The notes under the pieces: model-generated
The model's input: only the letters and a program-made list of their open reading frames with translations
Told to the model about the DNA's origin: nothing
Database searches by the model: none
Made by a program: the position numbers and the translations under genes
In this document: piece by piece, positions 46,905-57,900 of the stretch
Layout of the letters: each line of letters begins with the position of its first letter
Numbering within the stretch: the first letter of the stretch is position 1
Origin: Nageia nagi
Taxonomy: Eukaryota; Pinophyta
DNA length: 64,000 nt
Assembly: GCA_050084985.1 (NCBI GenBank)
Contig: JBITNC010000001.1
Location: forward strand, 190,278,001-190,342,000
Direction: 5' to 3'

Positions 46905-47612
46905 TGGATTAGATCTAATGAATCTATATCCATATGTGTATAATGGGGAGTCCTTATAACCTATCACATAGGAAATCCTATTTAGTCTTTTCCAACACCT
47001 AGATGAGTTTTACCACTTCCTTTATTACCCCTCCACATGGGTATAGTTTCCTATTTTTATCTTGTGGGATTGGAACCCATGACCTCCCAAAGGTAGCCCA
47101 AGAGCCCTTACCACTACACCAATGCCTCATGGTAAAGTTTGGGTTATATCTAAGGAATCTATATTTATGTGTGTGTAATGGAGAATCTTTATAACCTATC
47201 ACATAGGAAACCCTGATTGGCCTTTACCAATACCTAGACAAGTTTTACCACTTCTTTTATTACCCCTCCACATGAGTATAGTTTCCTCTCTTTGGCTTGT
47301 GGAATTGGAACCCATGACCTCCCAAAGGAAGACCAAGATCCCTCACCACTACATAAATTCTTCAAAACCTTAAAAATTTTGGGTTAGATATGAGGAATCT
47401 ATATCTATGTGTGTGTAATGAAGAGTCTTTATAACCTACCATGTAGGAAACCTTGGTCGACCTTTGCCAAAACCTATACGAGTTTTACTACTTCCTTTAT
47501 TACCCCCCACATGGGTATAGTTTCCTCTCTTTGCCTTGTGGGATTGGAACCCATGACCTCCCAAAGGAAGACCAAGAGCCCTTACCACTACACCAATGCC
47601 TTACAACCTTAT
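46905..47612 (-). repeat. Three tandem about 240-bp units with Pol III A and B boxes
   Basis: Three head-to-tail units (about 47612-47381, 47380-47141, 47140-46905 on the minus strand). Each starts with a tRNA-like head: A box TGGTGTAGTGG at 47585-47595 and 47111-47121 (degraded in the middle unit, 47346-47356) and B box GGTTCCAATCC at 47541-47551 and 47067-47077 (GGTTCCAATTC at 47302-47312). The B box fits GGTTCRANYCC exactly in two units. A-to-B spacing, about 55 bp, is tRNA-like. The 170-bp body is non-coding. They are either tandem tRNA-derived SINEs or promoter monomers of the LINE just downstream. Confidence 0.75.
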
Positions 47613-47834
47613 CATATTCTATTTAAAAGAACGTAACATTGATCATTATTTGAAAAGGACTTTTCAATTGAATATAATTCAATATAATAGTATTTGAATA
47701 CAAACATTGATCATTATTTGAAAACCAATGATTTAACTAAATATATATTCTCATTGGAGTCCTTCCCTACTTTTCAAATGACAATGATCAAAGTTACATG
47801 CTCTTGGAATATTTAAGTTTCAGGATGTAATATG

Positions 47835-48447
47835 TGTTAGGATTTAAAGAGTTCATATAACCAAGAGCATTCACAATTTAGATTGTCTTTGGCAAAGAAG
47901 AAACAACATTAAGCATACTACTGAAAATAAACATCCATAAACATCAATCACACAAGAGAAACACAAGAGATAACGTGGTTCACCCAGTGTAGGCTACATC
48001 CACGAAGAAGCTTTCAACCCTTTTGCATTCAAATCCTCCAAGCAATACATCAGCAGCATAACCTTGCTACAACCTTCACTTTGGAGTTACAACAAAGCTT
48101 CACTACAATCTCTCTCTCAACAATTACAATCAACCTCACAAATGCTGTCAAATTACAGTCATACACACATATTCCAACTACGTACATGCCTCAACTCAAG
48201 CCTCTTATTTATAGGTACAAACTAACCCAACTTAAACCCAAGTTGGATCAGGAAGGTCGTTAGGTAACCCCCAACCCTTCTACAACTGCTGAACAGGTGT
48301 CATGGCTCCTTGGCAACTGAAAATTGGTTTGAAATGAGAAAGAAACTGCCCTGCAGACCGGTTGGCTTTATAAACAAAACTATCCTTCAGATTTACTGGC
48401 ATCTTAGCCGGTTGGCCGGCTCTGTCTTAGTCTCCATTTTTCTAACA
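47835..48447 (-). repeat. 3' LTR of the intact copia
   Basis: TGTTAG/CTAACA ends, 613 bp, apparently identical to 52454-53066. Confidence 0.95.
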
Positions 48448-48462
48448 ATCTCCCACTTGGAG
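48448..48462 (-). other. Polypurine tract
   Basis: CCAAGTGGGAGATTG on the minus strand, directly before the 3' LTR and about 45 bp after the polyprotein stop. Confidence 0.8.
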
Positions 48463-48507
48463 ACTTCTTTCTCTGCAACAAGGGTCAAAAGTTCCTCATC
48501 TCGGCCT

Positions 48508-51500
48508 TTACTCCTTAAGACCAATCCAAGTTGAGCAAGAGCCCAACTTCTCCTTTGTAACAACTTTCGTGAACATGTCTGCAGGATTTTGTGACGTGTG
48601 AATCTTCCCCAAACTGACTGAACCATCCTCCAACGCTGCCCTGATGAAGTGGTACCTCAATTTGATATGCTTGGTTCTCGAATGATAGGCTGAGTTCTTT
48701 GCAAGATGGATAGCACTCTGGCTATCACTCCATAGCTTCGCATCCTCCTGCACCTTTCCCAGTTCCTCCATCAGTCTCTTCAACCAAATCAACTCTTTAC
48801 TCGCCTCTGTGATCGCCACGTACTCTGCCTCAGTAGTGGAGAGAGCCACAACCTGTTGGAGTTTTGAAATCCAACTAACCGCTGTACCTCCAATGGTAAA
48901 CACATAACCTGTAGTGCTTCTCCCACCATCTATATCACCTGCCATGTCAGAATCAACATAACCTTGCAGACAAGAGTTAGATCCACCAAAACATAAAGAG
49001 TAATGAGAAGTACCCCTTAAATACCTAAGGATCCATTTAACTGCTTCCCAATGCCCTTTTCCTGGATTATTCATGAATCTACTAACCACTCCCACTGCTT
49101 GTGCTATATCTGGTCTAGTACATACCATTGCATACATTAAACTCCCAACCGCTGAAGCATAAGGAACCTTAGTCATGTACTCCTTTTCCTTATCTGTCTT
49201 AGGACATAAATGTTTGGTGAGTTTAAAATGTTTTGCCAATGGTAAAGTTACAGATTTTGCATTATTCATATTGAACCGTTTAAGAACCTTTTCAATATAG
49301 TCTTCTTGACTTAGTCTTAGTGAGTGGTTTTGTTTATCTCTTGTTATTTTCATTCCAAGAATTTGATTAGCTTCACCCAAATCTTTCATTTCAAAAGTTT
49401 TAGCCAACTTTTCCTTAAGATCAACAATATCCTGCATACTAGGTCCTGCTATCAACATGTCATCCACATATAAAAGCAAGATTACATAGTTGCCATTTGT
49501 TGTTCTTTTTATATACACACAATGATCAGATTGACATCTTACAAATTCATTTGTTACCATGAAAGTGTCAAACTTATGATACCATTGCCTGGGTGCTTGT
49601 TTTAAGCCATACAAACTCTTTTCCAATTTACATACATACCCTTCTTTACCTTTGACCTCAAAACCTTCGGGTTGATGCATATAAATATCCTCCTCCAAAT
49701 CCCCATGAAGGAAAGCTGTCTTTACATCCAGTTGTTCAAGAAACAAATTTTCAGTAGCAACAAGACTCAATATTGCTCTAATCGAGGTCATTTTAACAAC
49801 TGGAGAAAAGATCTCATTATAATCAATACCCTTTTTCTGTTCGAAACCTTTTACCACAAGTCTCGCCTTGTACCTTTGTCGCCCATCTGCATCCTCCTTT
49901 ATCCTGTACACCCATTTGTTAGTAAGAGCCCTCTTACCCTCTGGACGCTCAACCAAACTCCAAGTCTGATTCTTAAGTAAGGAGTCCATCTCCTCCTTCA
50001 TAGCATGCTCCCACTTAATCTGTGTACCACCCTGCATCGCTTCATCAAAACATTTAGGTTCACCACCATCAGTATAAAGAATATGATAAAGAGCAGGAGA
50101 ATATCGTTCAGGAGGATTTCTAATCCTTGTGGACCTTCTAAGTGACAAAGTTTGAGGTGTTTGTGGTGGAGGTACATTATTATCATCAGGACCCTTATAT
50201 TGATCAACATCTTCTAGAGATACAAACTTGGATTCCTCAACCTTTTGCAACCTGTCTTTATACATGCTATTCTCATTGAATACAACATCTCTACTTCTAA
50301 TGATTTTATGGTTATCAACATCCCATAACCTATATCCCAAATCATTAACACCATATCCAATAAGATAGCATTTTTGTGATTTTGCATCAAGTTTATTTCT
50401 ATTCTCTTTATCAACATGTGCAAAAGCCTCACAACCAAAGACTCTCAAGAATGAGTAATTCACCTTTTTACCTGTCCACATCTCCTCTGGAATGCCTCCA
50501 TCTAAAGCCATAGATGGACCCCTGTTAATCAAGTAAACAGCAGTGTCAATAGCATCAGCCCAAAGATTTAAAGGAAACCCAGCATGTATCCTCATACTTC
50601 TAGCCCTTTCCAAGATAGTCCTATTCATTCTCTCTGCAACCCCATTTTCCTGTGGAGTTCTAGGAACCACCTTAATCCTTCTAATGCCATTGTGTGAACA
50701 AAATGAATCAAACTCATTATTGCAAAATTCTCCACCATTATCTGACTTAAGACATTTTAACTTAGAATTAGTTTCATTCTCAACCAATGCCTTCCACCTC
50801 TTAAAAGTTTCAAACACATCAGATTTCTTTTTAAGACAAAATACCCATGTCTTCCTGGTACAATCATCAATAAAAGTGACAAAATAAGATGAGCCCCCAA
50901 GTGAGCAAACCTGTGCAGGACCCCACACATCTGTATGAACAAGCTCTAATTTGTGACTCTTCCTTTCATTGCCAACTTTAAGAAATCTAACTTTCTTTTG
51001 TTTACCATACACACAATCTTCACAAAATCCTAAATCAATTTCTTTTAGATTTGGAAGTGAACCATTAGTGTGTAACATTTTCATTCCTTTTTCACTCATA
51101 TGTCCAAGTCTATTATGCCATAGTGATGTATCATTACCAAAGGAAACAAGATTCAATGAATAATCAAAGACATTTGTGAGTAAATAAAGAGACCCCACCA
51201 AATTTCCCTTTGCAAATACCATTGAACCTTTAGAAACTTTCCAATTACCATCCCCGAATGTCATCACATAGCCCTCCTTATCCAATTTACTTATTGATAT
51301 GAGATTCCTTTTAAGATCCGGAATGTGTCTTGCTTCATTAAGAGTCCATTGTGTTCCATTAGGTAATTTCATTGTTATATTGCCCATACCAACAATTTTA
51401 CATGGATGTTCATTACCTAATAACACTTGACCAAAATCACCATGTGTGTAATTAGAAAAGAAGTCCTTATGTGGAGTAGCATGATATGAAGCACCCGAAT

Positions 51501-52374
51501 CAAGAACCCAATAATCATTGTTCTTTTCGTTAGACATGATTAAAGCATCTTGGATTAATTCACCAACCATATTAACCTCTTGATTACTTGTGCTTTCATT
51601 ATTACTACTATCACATTCTTTACCTTTTCTATTCCAACAATCCTTTTTAATGTGACCCTTTTTACCACAATACCAACATTCCAATTTTGTTTTACCTTGT
51701 GATTTCGACCTTCCTTGTGATTTGCTTCTTGACTTGCTTCTCCTTCTTTCCTTTGGTCTTCCTCTTGCCTCTACTGTGAGAGCAGCATTGGAGCATTCTC
51801 CCGTGGACTTTCTCCTCATGTCCTCACTAAGAATTGTTCCAACAACTTCATCAAAGACCAATTTTGCATTAGAAGAAGAATTGCTAACAGCCATAACAAA
51901 GCTATTCCAACTATCCGGAAGTGAACATAGAATTAACAAGGCCCTTACTTCATCTTCAAATTCTAAACTTACTGAAGTCAATTGATTTGTGATTGTATTG
52001 AACTCATTAACATGGTCCTGAACTGAACTACCTTCATTCATCTTTATGTTAAACAATTTTTTCATTAAGTATACTTTGTTAGAGGCAGATGGTTTTTCAT
52101 ACAATTTAGCAAGCTTATCCATTACACCTTTAGTGGTCTTTTCATTGGAAATATTGAAAGCTACACTAGAACTTAAACAAAGTCTTACAGCACCCAAAGC
52201 CTTTCTATCCAAGAGATTCCACTCTTCATCACTCATAGAAGTAAGTTTCTTACTCTTCTCTTCTAGAGGTAGATAGAGATCCTTTTGGTAGAGGTAGTCT
52301 TCCATTTGCATTTTCCAAAACTGAAAGCCTTGCCCATTAAACCTTTCCACCTTCAACCTCCCTTCTTCAGCCAT
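48508..52374 (-). CDS. Ty1/copia gag-pol polyprotein, intact
   Basis: 1288 codons from the ATG at 52374 (MAEEGRLKVERFNGQ), chosen over the in-frame ATG 11 codons upstream because copia gags usually begin so. Domains by residue: gag 1-220 (UBN2-like), SR/RS-rich stretch, zinc knuckle C-x2-C-x4-H-x4-C at about 230-245, protease LDSGASYHA near 291, integrase with H-H-C-C (LWHNRLGHM near 421) and catalytic D, D, E in HTDVWGP (481), KSDNGGEF (546) and PQENGVAERMNR (578), RT with KGFEQKKGIDY and YVDDML (973), RNase H ending in TTEAEYVA (1181) and a SRTKHI/DMFTK tail. Every catalytic motif I checked is present and there is no stop. The gag and pol parts are one frame, as in plant copia. Confidence 0.97.
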   Translation of the reverse strand: MAEEGRLKVERFNGQGFQFWKMQMEDYLYQKDLYLPLEEKSKKLTSMSDEEWNLLDRKALGAVRLCLSSSVAFNISNEKTTKGVMDKLAKLYEKPSASNKVYLMKKLFNIKMNEGSSVQDHVNEFNTITNQLTSVSLEFEDEVRALLILCSLPDSWNSFVMAVSNSSSNAKLVFDEVVGTILSEDMRRKSTGECSNAALTVEARGRPKERRRSKSRSKSQGRSKSQGKTKLECWYCGKKGHIKKDCWNRKGKECDSSNNESTSNQEVNMVGELIQDALIMSNEKNNDYWVLDSGASYHATPHKDFFSNYTHGDFGQVLLGNEHPCKIVGMGNITMKLPNGTQWTLNEARHIPDLKRNLISISKLDKEGYVMTFGDGNWKVSKGSMVFAKGNLVGSLYLLTNVFDYSLNLVSFGNDTSLWHNRLGHMSEKGMKMLHTNGSLPNLKEIDLGFCEDCVYGKQKKVRFLKVGNERKSHKLELVHTDVWGPAQVCSLGGSSYFVTFIDDCTRKTWVFCLKKKSDVFETFKRWKALVENETNSKLKCLKSDNGGEFCNNEFDSFCSHNGIRRIKVVPRTPQENGVAERMNRTILERARSMRIHAGFPLNLWADAIDTAVYLINRGPSMALDGGIPEEMWTGKKVNYSFLRVFGCEAFAHVDKENRNKLDAKSQKCYLIGYGVNDLGYRLWDVDNHKIIRSRDVVFNENSMYKDRLQKVEESKFVSLEDVDQYKGPDDNNVPPPQTPQTLSLRRSTRIRNPPERYSPALYHILYTDGGEPKCFDEAMQGGTQIKWEHAMKEEMDSLLKNQTWSLVERPEGKRALTNKWVYRIKEDADGRQRYKARLVVKGFEQKKGIDYNEIFSPVVKMTSIRAILSLVATENLFLEQLDVKTAFLHGDLEEDIYMHQPEGFEVKGKEGYVCKLEKSLYGLKQAPRQWYHKFDTFMVTNEFVRCQSDHCVYIKRTTNGNYVILLLYVDDMLIAGPSMQDIVDLKEKLAKTFEMKDLGEANQILGMKITRDKQNHSLRLSQEDYIEKVLKRFNMNNAKSVTLPLAKHFKLTKHLCPKTDKEKEYMTKVPYASAVGSLMYAMVCTRPDIAQAVGVVSRFMNNPGKGHWEAVKWILRYLRGTSHYSLCFGGSNSCLQGYVDSDMAGDIDGGRSTTGYVFTIGGTAVSWISKLQQVVALSTTEAEYVAITEASKELIWLKRLMEELGKVQEDAKLWSDSQSAIHLAKNSAYHSRTKHIKLRYHFIRAALEDGSVSLGKIHTSQNPADMFTKVVTKEKLGSCSTWIGLKE

Positions 52375-52438
52375 AGTGCTCTTCCTTGGTTTCCAATCTA
52401 CACACAAGATTCACCAACAAAATCCCAACACAACAACA

Positions 52439-52451
52439 CGCTCTGATACCA
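52439..52451 (-). other. Primer-binding site (tRNA-iMet)
   Basis: TGGTATCAGAGCG on the minus strand, two bases after the 5' LTR. Confidence 0.92.
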
Positions 52452-52453
52452 AT

Positions 52454-53066
52454 TGTTAGGATTTAAAGAGTTCATATAACCAAGAGCATTCACAATTTAG
52501 ATTGTCTTTGGCAAAGAAGAAACAACATTAAGCATACTACTGAAAATAAACATCCATAAACATCAATCACACAAGAGAAACACAAGAGATAACGTGGTTC
52601 ACCCAGTGTAGGCTACATCCACGAAGAAGCTTTCAACCCTTTTGCATTCAAATCCTCCAAGCAATACATCAGCAGCATAACCTTGCTACAACCTTCACTT
52701 TGGAGTTACAACAAAGCTTCACTACAATCTCTCTCTCAACAATTACAATCAACCTCACAAATGCTGTCAAATTACAGTCATACACACATATTCCAACTAC
52801 GTACATGCCTCAACTCAAGCCTCTTATTTATAGGTACAAACTAACCCAACTTAAACCCAAGTTGGATCAGGAAGGTCGTTAGGTAACCCCCAACCCTTCT
52901 ACAACTGCTGAACAGGTGTCATGGCTCCTTGGCAACTGAAAATTGGTTTGAAATGAGAAAGAAACTGCCCTGCAGACCGGTTGGCTTTATAAACAAAACT
53001 ATCCTTCAGATTTACTGGCATCTTAGCCGGTTGGCCGGCTCTGTCTTAGTCTCCATTTTTCTAACA
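52454..53066 (-). repeat. 5' LTR of the intact copia
   Basis: 613 bp, apparently identical to the 3' LTR. A TATA box (TATAAATAA, minus) is at 52824-52832. Confidence 0.95.
52824..52832 (-). promoter_or_regulatory. TATA box in the 5' LTR
   Basis: TATAAATAA on the minus strand, mid-LTR. It is the likely promoter of the intact copia. Confidence 0.65.
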
Positions 53067-53071
53067 ATATG

Positions 53072-54060
53072 GATATTTGTTTTATATTGAGAACATGTAA
53101 GGCTTTCCTAATGCTGAGGATAAAATTAATGTAGGATATGAAGATAAGGCACTTTCTATTGATAAATTATCTCACATTCTTTCACACTCATTTGTACTAT
53201 ACTACATTTTTCTATTATAAATATGTACTTATGGACTTGCACTTTGCATTAATGTAACTAGAGGTAGAAATTATTAAACATTGATAATTGATCTTTTGAT
53301 TGTTCCATTGGAGTTTATGTGACAATTATCAAAATATATAGGGTATTATTGTAGGCAACATGGACTCTTTCTTAGAGAAAAAGTAATAAGAAAAAGTTTG
53401 ATAGTTAGATTACTATATAACTATGGACCATTTGGAAAACCATTGGTGATAGAATTACCAATGATATGTGGACCAACCAGTCAATGTGTAATGTAATTTG
53501 AAAATTATCTGATTCCTTGGAGTTTGTTTCCACTAAATTTTAAGATATTCAAAAGTGTATTAGAAAAATACCATTACATTAAGGAGTAACATGAAATAAA
53601 CAAAATAGTCGATGAATAAATTGAAGTGCAAGAAGACCATGTAGAACTACCCTATCTTTATTGGTAGAACTACTCAAGAAGGTCATGTAGTATGTTATGG
53701 TAGTCAAAATAATATATCAATAATAATGTTTTTATCATTATGTCTTTCATGACTCATTAAAAATGAAATGGTATTTTAAGACCCAGAAAAGACATTAAGG
53801 AGGATTGAATTTATGCTTTCATATGAGATTCAATTTTCATAAGTTATTGTCAAAATAAGCTAGACAAAAATAAATTATTTGGAAAAGGAGAGGGCTATGA
53901 TATGCCAACAATAGAAGGATTTAAAGCTAGGATCCTCTACCAAGTTAATGATATTCCAATGTATTTGAAGTTTTCAAACTACTTGTAAGTTATAAATTAA
54001 TTTTCATTAAAGAGAATTTCAAGTAATTTTCATAGTAAAATATTAATGAAATACATCTAG
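53072..54060. other. No gene recognised
   Basis: AT-rich sequence. Up to 47834 and after 53071 this was one continuous stretch before the copia inserted. Confidence 0.4.
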
Positions 54061-54064
54061 GAAA

Positions 54065-54860
54065 GGTAAGGTATGCAAGATTTAACAAGGTGTATTTTAT
54101 TCTATGAAGCAAAGAATAAGAAATTTTATCATTTTCTTGAGTATGCAAGACTTAACAAGATGTATTTTATGCTATGAAATCACAAACAAGAAATCCAAAA
54201 TCCAATCATTTGCTTCACTTGTCTAAATTGGAACTTGACTATTAGAAAATATGGAATGGTGACTTCCAATAATTTTTAAGAAAAGTTTTCTTCTACCTGA
54301 GCCAAAGTATCTAAATTTGATACCCTAAAAGGAAATTATTTTAAATTAGAAATATTAATATTAAATCTAAGAGGCATCAAAGTCAATTATCAATGCTTAG
54401 ATTATTTTTTAATAAATATTGATACATATGTAATCCTAACATTTAATCTATTTTGATAATTTGAACTTTTTCAATTAGAATTAGGAATTAAAAAATATTA
54501 AAATTTTTGAAGGTTTCTATGAAGCCATGAAATAGAACTCTAATAATTTTCTTCACTTCTTTAAATTGGTTGACTATTGGAAAAAATGGGATGTTTGCTT
54601 TGAATAAGTTTAAAGAAACATTTTCATCCACCTTAGCCAAAATATCTACATTTGATACTACTGAAAGAAAATTAATAAACATTTTAAATTAGAAATATTA
54701 ATATCAAACCAAAGTCATAAAAATGAGTTATCAAACCTTGGATTACTTTTTAATAAATATTAATATTTAAGACATTATGTTTTAATCTATTCTGATAATT
54801 TGATGTTGTTCAATAAGAATTAGGAATTAATAAATATTAAAAATTTCAAGGTATATATTA
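54065..54860 (+). repeat. Tandem duplications of 85 bp and about 330 bp
   Basis: 'gtatgcaaga.ttaacaag' and 'tgtattttat.ctatgaa' occur twice at 54070-54190. A larger unit, from 'ttcact..t.taaattgg' to 'taggaatta..aaatattaaa', occurs at about 54213-54505 and 54551-54845 with roughly 75% similarity. No coding. Confidence 0.75.
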
Positions 54861-55499
54861 CGATAAAGAAAGGTGAAGTAAATGGATATCAACTACATAT
54901 TCCAAGTAGGAAGTCATACATTTGTAGTTTCCTTATACACATAAGAATTAGTCATTAAGATGTCTTGTTATCATTCTAAAATTGCTAATTTTTAAGAATC
55001 TATTATCAATGTGTTAGTAAGCTCTATCAAGAAAATGTTTTCTATCCTTATAATTTCTTGCATTGCATTGATGCAAATAAGAAGAATTTACATTCACAAA
55101 ATTTATTTCTCTTAATATTAATACATAATTAATTTAAACATTTAGAATAAACAATTTTCATTTAAATCAGTGTTTAAAATCTAAACTCATAGATGAATAT
55201 GCACTAATATAGATTAAGATATGTACCAAGAGAGTACAAGTGTTAGGACATTAATCAACTAATAAAAAATTCATACTTAATAATCTAATATACTTATATA
55301 AAAATTAATTTTGATATAAATTTATACATCTATAAATTCATGCACATTAATTATCCTTGGTCAACTAACTAGCTAACATGACTAACTAGTTAAGATCCTA
55401 GTCAATTGACTAGGTAAGATCTATGCAATACAACTAGTTAAATCACTAGTTGCATGATTAATAAAATTCCATTTCATAATAATAGGTAAATTATTTACT

Positions 55500-56560
55500 T
55501 ATTTTATGATTATAATCCCTCATCATATAACTAAATAAATTAGCTAGTCACCCAACAACTAAAATTTCTTATCATATGATAGCTAAATTCTTAATCACCC
55601 AACAAGTAAAATCATTTATTATACAACTAGATAAATTGCTTAGTCACTTTTAACAAGTAAAAATTTATCTATAAGGTATGAGGGTATAGCTTAGTAGTTA
55701 ACCCATGTCTATGAAGAGGCATTGACATAGGTTGAAATCCCTTAAGTCTCATAGAATCAAAGGGCATATCATGCTAAAACTACCAACTATATTGAACTGT
55801 TTACCTTGGTACAATTAGAGGTTATAGTGGTAACAAGGAATGAGATTCAAACCCATGATGAGATGGAGAAAAATTTAATTAGTTATTTATTCCTTAGGTA
55901 TAACAAAAAAAAAAAACTTGTCTGTCAATTACCTAAACTACTAGTCTCTCAACTAGGTGAACCCCTAATCATTCGATAAGTAAGATATCCTTATCACTAT
56001 ATTAGCTAAATTGTTAATATTTTGATTAGGTAAATGAGTTATATCATAAGTATGTAAACCATTAATTTTTCAATAAGTAAAATATTATTATCAATCAAAT
56101 ATAGTCTCTTGACTAGGTAAACCCCTAATTGCTCAACAAATAAAATTTGTTCTTATATGATTAGCAAAATTACTTAATTAACAAGTAAAATCCCTTATCA
56201 TACAATTAGCTAAACTACTTAGTCATTCAATAAGTAAAATTTATTATCATATAATTAACTACAAAATTAATTTCTTGAAAAGTAAAATATATTTATTATG
56301 ATTAGCTTAACCATTTATTTATCTAATAATAAAGTACATTTCTATACATCGAGGTAAATTACTTAGATATTATATAAATAAAAAATACTTTATCATACAA
56401 CTAGTTAAATTTGTTAATCACCTAATAAGTAAAATCCATTCTCACATGGCTACACCTATTGTTTAGTCTTCAAATAAGTAAAATCACTTGTACATACAAG
56501 TACTTAAATTACTTAATCACTCAAAAAATAAAAATCCTTAGTCATTCATCAAGTAATGGC
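55500..56560 (+). repeat. Degenerate minisatellite of about 48 bp
   Basis: About 14-15 copies of a unit resembling 'ttatcatacaactagctaaa' plus 'ttacttagtcacccaacaag' plus 'taaaatcc', very diverged, interrupted at 55675-55915 by a tRNA-related insert. Weaker copies start near 55360. Confidence 0.75.
55675..55915 (+). mobile_element. tRNA-related SINE-like insert
   Basis: An A-box-like TAGCTTAGTAG (55687-55697) and B-box-like GGTTGAAATCC (55730-55740, one mismatch) lie 33 bp apart. A second set follows: TATAGTGGTAACAAGG (55824-55839) and GATTCAAACCC (55843-55853). The segment ends near an A-run (55906-55917) and interrupts the minisatellite. It fits a dimeric tRNA-derived SINE. The boundaries are approximate and I could not confirm a target duplication. 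Confidence 0.5.
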
Positions 56561-57214
56561 ATATGTGCTATGATTGTAAGGCATAAAAAGTTATAAGTAA
56601 AATTTAGACCCTCATTATTATATATTTGTATTTCAAATTTTTTTGTATGGGATTCTTATCCTCTTATGTTTTTCCTCCTCATCACTTTTATTTAATCAAT
56701 ATGTCATTCTTCTTTCCATGTCTACTAGGGTTGCTTGGGTAACCTCATCTTGCCTTATGATCTAAGATAAGTAATTAAAGCTTGAAAATAATACAAATTG
56801 AATACTCCTTAACTCTAAAGGAATTTCTCTTAATATCATCCTTTGTAAAGGATACAATGCTATTAGAATTTATCCATGATATTTTGCAAGGATGATCTTC
56901 TAAAATTTCTATATAGGTCCTTCATTAAGAATGAAATAACCAATGAAATACATTTAATGCATTAAAAAAATACCAATACAAAGTTATACCTTGTACTATA
57001 TATAGATATTTGGGTAAGTGCACCAAAAAATGGAAGTGTTTTTCCCTATTTTTTAGGTTTGGTCACACTTGATCTCAAACTTTAAAGTACTTAGAGTCTG
57101 AGTCTTGAAAAAGGTCAATTGGGTAAAAATGTAGTTCTTGAAGTCTAATTTTTAAATATATAATTTATTAAAATACCCATATTATATAAATTAATATTTG
57201 ATAGACATATTTAA

Positions 57215-57900
57215 AGGCCATTGTTTAAAAAATATAGTTTTAGGACCATACCCCATCATGTTAGACAAGCATAATTGAACCTAAATTATTATTTTTTTAA
57301 ATCCTTTTGAGTAAAGATACCTAAGATACTAAAGACTATGAAGGATAATGTTTTGTAAATTTTTCATGAATACTTTATTTTTTATTAGCCCTAATTATCA
57401 TTTCAAAAAGTGCTCATGTCTGATAAGCATAATTTGACCTAAACTTATCATTTTTAATTTATTTTCTAACTAGTGAAGAATTGCATGTAGATTGTGCACA
57501 TATATTTTTTTTCATAATTTCAAAAAATAATAATTATTAAACAAATACAAAACCCATTGTATAAAAAATATAGTTTTAGGACTGTACTCCATCATGTACG
57601 ACAAGCATAATTGGATCTAAATTAAATTATTTTTTAAATCCTTTTGGGTAAAGATACCTAAGAAACTAATTATTTTGGAAGATATTTTTTTGTAATTGTT
57701 ATATGAATATTTTACTTTTTATTGAATATTTATTAGCCTTGATTATCATTTCAAAAAGTGCTCATTTTTAATAAGCATAATTTGACCTAAATTTATTATT
57801 TTTTTAACTTGTGGACAATTGTATGTAGATATTGCACATATATATTTTTTTCATAATTCCAAAAAAATAAAAAGTTATTAAACAAATACAAAAACCTAGC
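57215..57900 (+). repeat. Tandem duplication of about 340 bp
   Basis: Two copies (about 57215-57555 and 57556-57895) share 'ccatcatgt..gacaagcata', 'gtaaagatacctaaga', 'atcatttcaaaaagtgctca' and 'attattaaacaaatacaaaa'. No coding. Confidence 0.8.

Larger units (their letters stand above)
47835..53066 (-). mobile_element. Complete Ty1/copia LTR retrotransposon, 5.2 kb
   Basis: Two 613-bp LTRs (47835-48447, 52454-53066) show no difference when read side by side. The element is flanked by exact ATATG duplications (47830-47834, 53067-53071). A tRNA-iMet primer site (52439-52451), a single uninterrupted 1288-codon polyprotein and a polypurine tract (48448-48462) complete it. By structure it is an autonomous, recently inserted copia element and could be active. 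Confidence 0.97.

Noticed and set aside
46905-47612. Functional tRNA genes at the three A/B box sets
   Set aside because: A cloverleaf cannot be closed around the boxes: no matching acceptor stem and no credible anticodon stem. They are tRNA-like only.
48081-48263. Identical 60-codon plus-strand frames at 48081 and 52700
   Set aside because: Both lie in the two LTRs of the intact copia, antisense to its transcription; the identity reflects LTR identity, not a duplicated gene.
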